Below are positions 15,087-17,036 of a DNA stretch of 17,036 nt, piece by piece. Source of the stretch: Lachnospiraceae bacterium. Its GTDB lineage: Bacteria; Bacillota_A; Clostridia; Lachnospirales; Lachnospiraceae. Each line of letters begins with the position of its first letter. The stretch's first letter is position 1. The notes beneath the pieces are model-generated. The model was given only the letters and a program-made list of their open reading frames with translations. It made no database searches and was not told the DNA's origin. Position numbers and translations under genes: made by a program. The stretch is taken from contig DMAZ01000127.1 in NCBI GenBank assembly GCA_003446335.1, forward strand, positions 1-17,036, written 5' to 3'.

Positions 15087-15461
15087 TCAATGATTTCGGG
15101 AAGACTTATACTTGTCTTTCCCCGACGGCAATTCGTCGGGACTTGTAAGTTCATCCAATTCCATCTGGAGTTCGACGATTTGCTGCTTCAACTCATAGAG
15201 CTCTTTATCTTTATTCTGCAGGTCTTCGTCGAACACCTCCGCCTGATTTCTTGCCTTGAAATAATCGTCGGCAATGTTGAGTGCAAGAAGGGTGTTCTTT
15301 AATTCCGCTGTCATACGGTTCCATCCCTTAATTTCGCTGAGTTCATTCATCTTATGGTTAAGATATGCGGCCACTCTCTGCAGATATTCTTCGCTCTCAT
15401 AACCGGAAAGTGTGGTAACTTTTCCTCCTATCACAACTGTGACCGTATTTTTTGATGACAT
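15087..15461 (-). CDS. zapA: Cell division protein ZapA
   Basis: 124 residues. ZapA binds FtsZ and cross-links protofilaments at the division ring in the cytosol. The N-terminal domain shows NTVTVVIGGKVTTLSGYESEEYL (5-27), the typical beta-hairpin start, and ALNIADDYFKARNQ (60-73), followed by a C-terminal coiled coil (about 75-108) with heptad Leu/Glu, and a short Ser/Lys-rich tail. The ATG at 15461 is preceded by GGAGG at 6 bases. It follows ruvB by 85 bases, has its own candidate promoter, and is followed by a terminator. The ruvAB-zapA-U32 order is common in Clostridia. Confidence 0.92.
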   Translation of the reverse strand: MSSKNTVTVVIGGKVTTLSGYESEEYLQRVAAYLNHKMNELSEIKGWNRMTAELKNTLLALNIADDYFKARNQAEVFDEDLQNKDKELYELKQQIVELQMELDELTSPDELPSGKDKYKSSRNH

Positions 15462-15515
15462 AGACGTCCTCCATTACCGAACAGGGTAGCCTGTACTGAA
15501 TTATTATATATGAAC

Positions 15516-15543
15516 ATTATACAAAAAAAACAAAAAAATACAA
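15516..15543 (-). promoter_or_regulatory. Probable promoter for zapA in a T-tract-rich spacer
   Basis: On the minus strand TTGTAT (15538-15543) and TATAAT (15516-15521) are separated by 16 bases made almost entirely of T. A second TATAAT lies at 15503-15508 but has no good -35 box. The T-tracts suggest bent DNA. A small ACAGG/CCTGT hairpin lies in the leader before the GGAGG. Confidence 0.55.
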
Positions 15544-15546
15544 CCG

Positions 15547-16551
15547 TTAATTGCCTTCGAGCGGGAGACCCAGATGTCTGTAAGCCAGAGGTGTAGCGGT
15601 CCTGCCCCTTGGAGTCCGGGTAATGAAACCGTTTTTGAGAAGATAAGGCTCGTATACGTCCTCTATCGTTCCGGAATCCTCTCCGATCGTGGCTGCAAGT
15701 GTTTCCAGACCTACCGGCCCGCCTCCGAATTTAACAATCATAGTCTCAAGAATACGGCGGTCGAGCATTTCCAGGCCGAACTGATCCACTTCCAGAAGAT
15801 CCAGGGCAAAGGAGGCGACTTCATCCGTTATGATCCCGTTATATCTGACCTGGGCGAAATCTCTGACTCGCTTGAGCAGCCTGTTGGCAAGTCTCGGCGT
15901 GCCTCTCGATCTTCGAGCCAGCTGAAGGGCACCGGGGTCATCAATTTCTACATCGAGAAGGATCGCAGATCTCTTGATGATCATTTTAAGCTCCTCCGGT
16001 GAATAATACTCGAGGTGATCGACGACACCGAAACGATCACGGAGCGGGGCTGTCAACATGCCCGGTCTCGTCGTTGCACCGACAAGTGTGAATCTGGGCA
16101 GATCAAGACGGATCGATCTCGCGGTCGCACCCTTGCCGATCACGATATCAATCGCAAAGTCTTCCATGGCAGGATACAGGACCTCTTCCACCTGGCGGCT
16201 CATTCTGTGGATCTCATCAATGAAAAGGATGTCTCCCTCCTGCAGGTTATTCAGGATCGCGGCCATATCGCCGGGCTTTTCTATTGCGGGGCCGCTGGTG
16301 ACTTTCAGATGGGTCCCCATTTCATTTGCGATGATCCCGGCAAGGGTCGTCTTGCCGAGTCCGGGCGGGCCGTAAAGAAGAACGTGATCCAGACTGTCTC
16401 CCCGCATTTTGGCGGCATCGATATATACTCTGAGATTTTCTTTTGTTTTTTCCTGGCCGATATATTCTTCAAGCCGTCCCGGTCTGAGGCTCGGTTCTGT
16501 CTTTATATCCTCATACGTGGCTTCGGTCGTTATTTTTCTTTTCGCAGGCAT
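15547..16551 (-). CDS. ruvB: Holliday junction branch-migration motor RuvB
   Basis: 334 residues, full length. Hexameric AAA+ ATPase that, with RuvA, drives branch migration of Holliday junctions. Visible are [12 protein letters not shown] (22-33), Walker A GPPGLGKT (61-68), Walker B with DEIHR (112-116), GATTRPG (158-164), the arginine finger region RDRFG (171-175) and the C-terminal winged helix ending [17 protein letters not shown]. The ATG at 16551 has AAAGGAA upstream. It follows ruvA by 62 bases, so the two probably share a transcript; no obvious terminator follows before the zapA promoter. Confidence 0.98.
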   Translation of the reverse strand: MPAKRKITTEATYEDIKTEPSLRPGRLEEYIGQEKTKENLRVYIDAAKMRGDSLDHVLLYGPPGLGKTTLAGIIANEMGTHLKVTSGPAIEKPGDMAAILNNLQEGDILFIDEIHRMSRQVEEVLYPAMEDFAIDIVIGKGATARSIRLDLPRFTLVGATTRPGMLTAPLRDRFGVVDHLEYYSPEELKMIIKRSAILLDVEIDDPGALQLARRSRGTPRLANRLLKRVRDFAQVRYNGIITDEVASFALDLLEVDQFGLEMLDRRILETMIVKFGGGPVGLETLAATIGEDSGTIEDVYEPYLLKNGFITRTPRGRTATPLAYRHLGLPLEGN

Positions 16552-16613
16552 ATAAGTTCCTTTATATCAGTTTTTAGAAGACTGCCCTTTCTTATCTTAT
16601 AAAAATGCATCTT

Positions 16614-17036
16614 TTATATCTCACGAAGTGCCGCTTTCAGCAGCTTCTCCACGGTTATCTCATCCATCTGGGATGCCGCTCTCCGAACAGCTTTAAGGGC
16701 CTGTGCATTTGAATAGCCCAGGGCAGCAAGTGCAAGGACAGCTTCCGACTGTGCCCCTCCCTGGGCTTCTTCCGCTTCAGCTGTATGAGATGCTTTCTTT
16801 TCGAAAGCATCTTCAAGATCGACCTTATCTTTCAGCTCCAGTATGATTTTCTGAGCCGTCTTTCGACCGATCCCGGGTGCCTTCGCAATCGTAGCTGAGT
16901 CATTGGACAGAACTGCGAAACGAAGTGTATCCGCTGAAAGACCGGATAGAATACTCACCGCGGCTTTCGGACCGATTCCGCTGACACCCAGCAGCATACG
17001 GAACAATTCCAAATCATCCTCTGATAAGAAGCCGTA
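16614..17036 (-). CDS. ruvA: Holliday junction-binding protein RuvA, N-terminus beyond window
   Basis: The last 140 residues are visible; the N-terminal OB domain runs off the right edge, so no start is in the window. The frame is open to the edge, reading YGFLSEDDLELF, which is the end of domain I and start of domain II. Two helix-hairpin-helix motifs, GVSGIGPKAA and APGIGRKTA, bind the junction backbone. A linker rich in Ala and Glu (about 80-96) leads to domain III, LALAALGYSNAQALKAVRRA, which contacts RuvB. The stop is TAA at 16614-16616. ruvB follows after 62 bases, the standard ruvAB order. Confidence 0.97.
   Translation of the reverse strand, partial: YGFLSEDDLELFRMLLGVSGIGPKAAVSILSGLSADTLRFAVLSNDSATIAKAPGIGRKTAQKIILELKDKVDLEDAFEKKASHTAEAEEAQGGAQSEAVLALAALGYSNAQALKAVRRAASQMDEITVEKLLKAALREI

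Noticed and set aside
16015..16602. 195-residue plus-strand open frame opposite ruvB
   Set aside because: It is antisense to all the RuvB catalytic motifs and has no family features or initiation signals.

Overview
The window looks like chromosomal core sequence from a Clostridia-type Firmicute, most likely a Lachnospiraceae-like, potentially spore-forming anaerobe. The evidence is strong AGGAGG-type ribosome binding sites, sigma-A style promoters, a GerW/YtfJ-YtfI sporulation pair, a YloU-YloV-RecG cluster next to rpmB, and a zinc-ribbon L28. This placement is inferred from protein families and gene order, not from a database search. Nothing looks horizontally acquired: I see no transposase, integrase, phage gene, CRISPR array, tRNA or rRNA. 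Genes are tightly packed and the longest non-coding stretch (7277-7499) is a divergent promoter region.

Layout from the left. Positions 1-614 (-) hold the N-terminal part of a PepD-type M20 dipeptidase. A terminator at about 700-727 separates it from 745-1407 (-), a coiled-coil protein with a very acidic tail. Next, all on the minus strand, come coaD (1486-1968), rsmD (1976-2530) and mgsA (2527-2937). The mgsA-rsmD-coaD block is read from a good sigma-A promoter at 3026-3054. Upstream lie recG (3094-5139), a strong terminator at 5147-5186, yloV/fakA-like (5218-6903) and yloU/asp23-like (6920-7276). rpmB (7500-7685) is the only plus-strand gene. It has its own promoter and a perfect-stem terminator at 7728-7758 that also serves the convergent minus-strand operon.

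That operon (7770-15022, -) runs, in transcription order: U32-type peptidase/RNA hydroxylase-like protein, FtsW/RodA-type glycosyltransferase, penicillin-binding transpeptidase, a small unknown protein, YtfI-like DUF2953 protein and YtfJ/GerW. The first three genes overlap by 4 and 23 bases and the last two by 1 base, so they are probably co-transcribed. Upstream are a terminator (15033-15068), zapA (15087-15461), ruvB (15547-16551) and the C-terminal part of ruvA (16614-17036).

Functionally the window combines recombination and branch migration (RuvA, RuvB, RecG), ribosome and rRNA work (L28, RsmD, the U32 protein), division and peptidoglycan synthesis (ZapA, FtsW/RodA, PBP), spore/envelope proteins (YtfI, YtfJ), lipid-related kinase functions (YloV) and central metabolism (CoaD, MgsA, PepD). 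I did not find a clear new multi-gene system. The best leads are a methylglyoxal synthase homologue lacking three conserved active-site residues, two strong terminators placed directly in front of recG and the U32 gene with no room for a promoter, and two proteins of unknown role (the acidic-tail coiled coil and the small protein between the PBP and YtfI).
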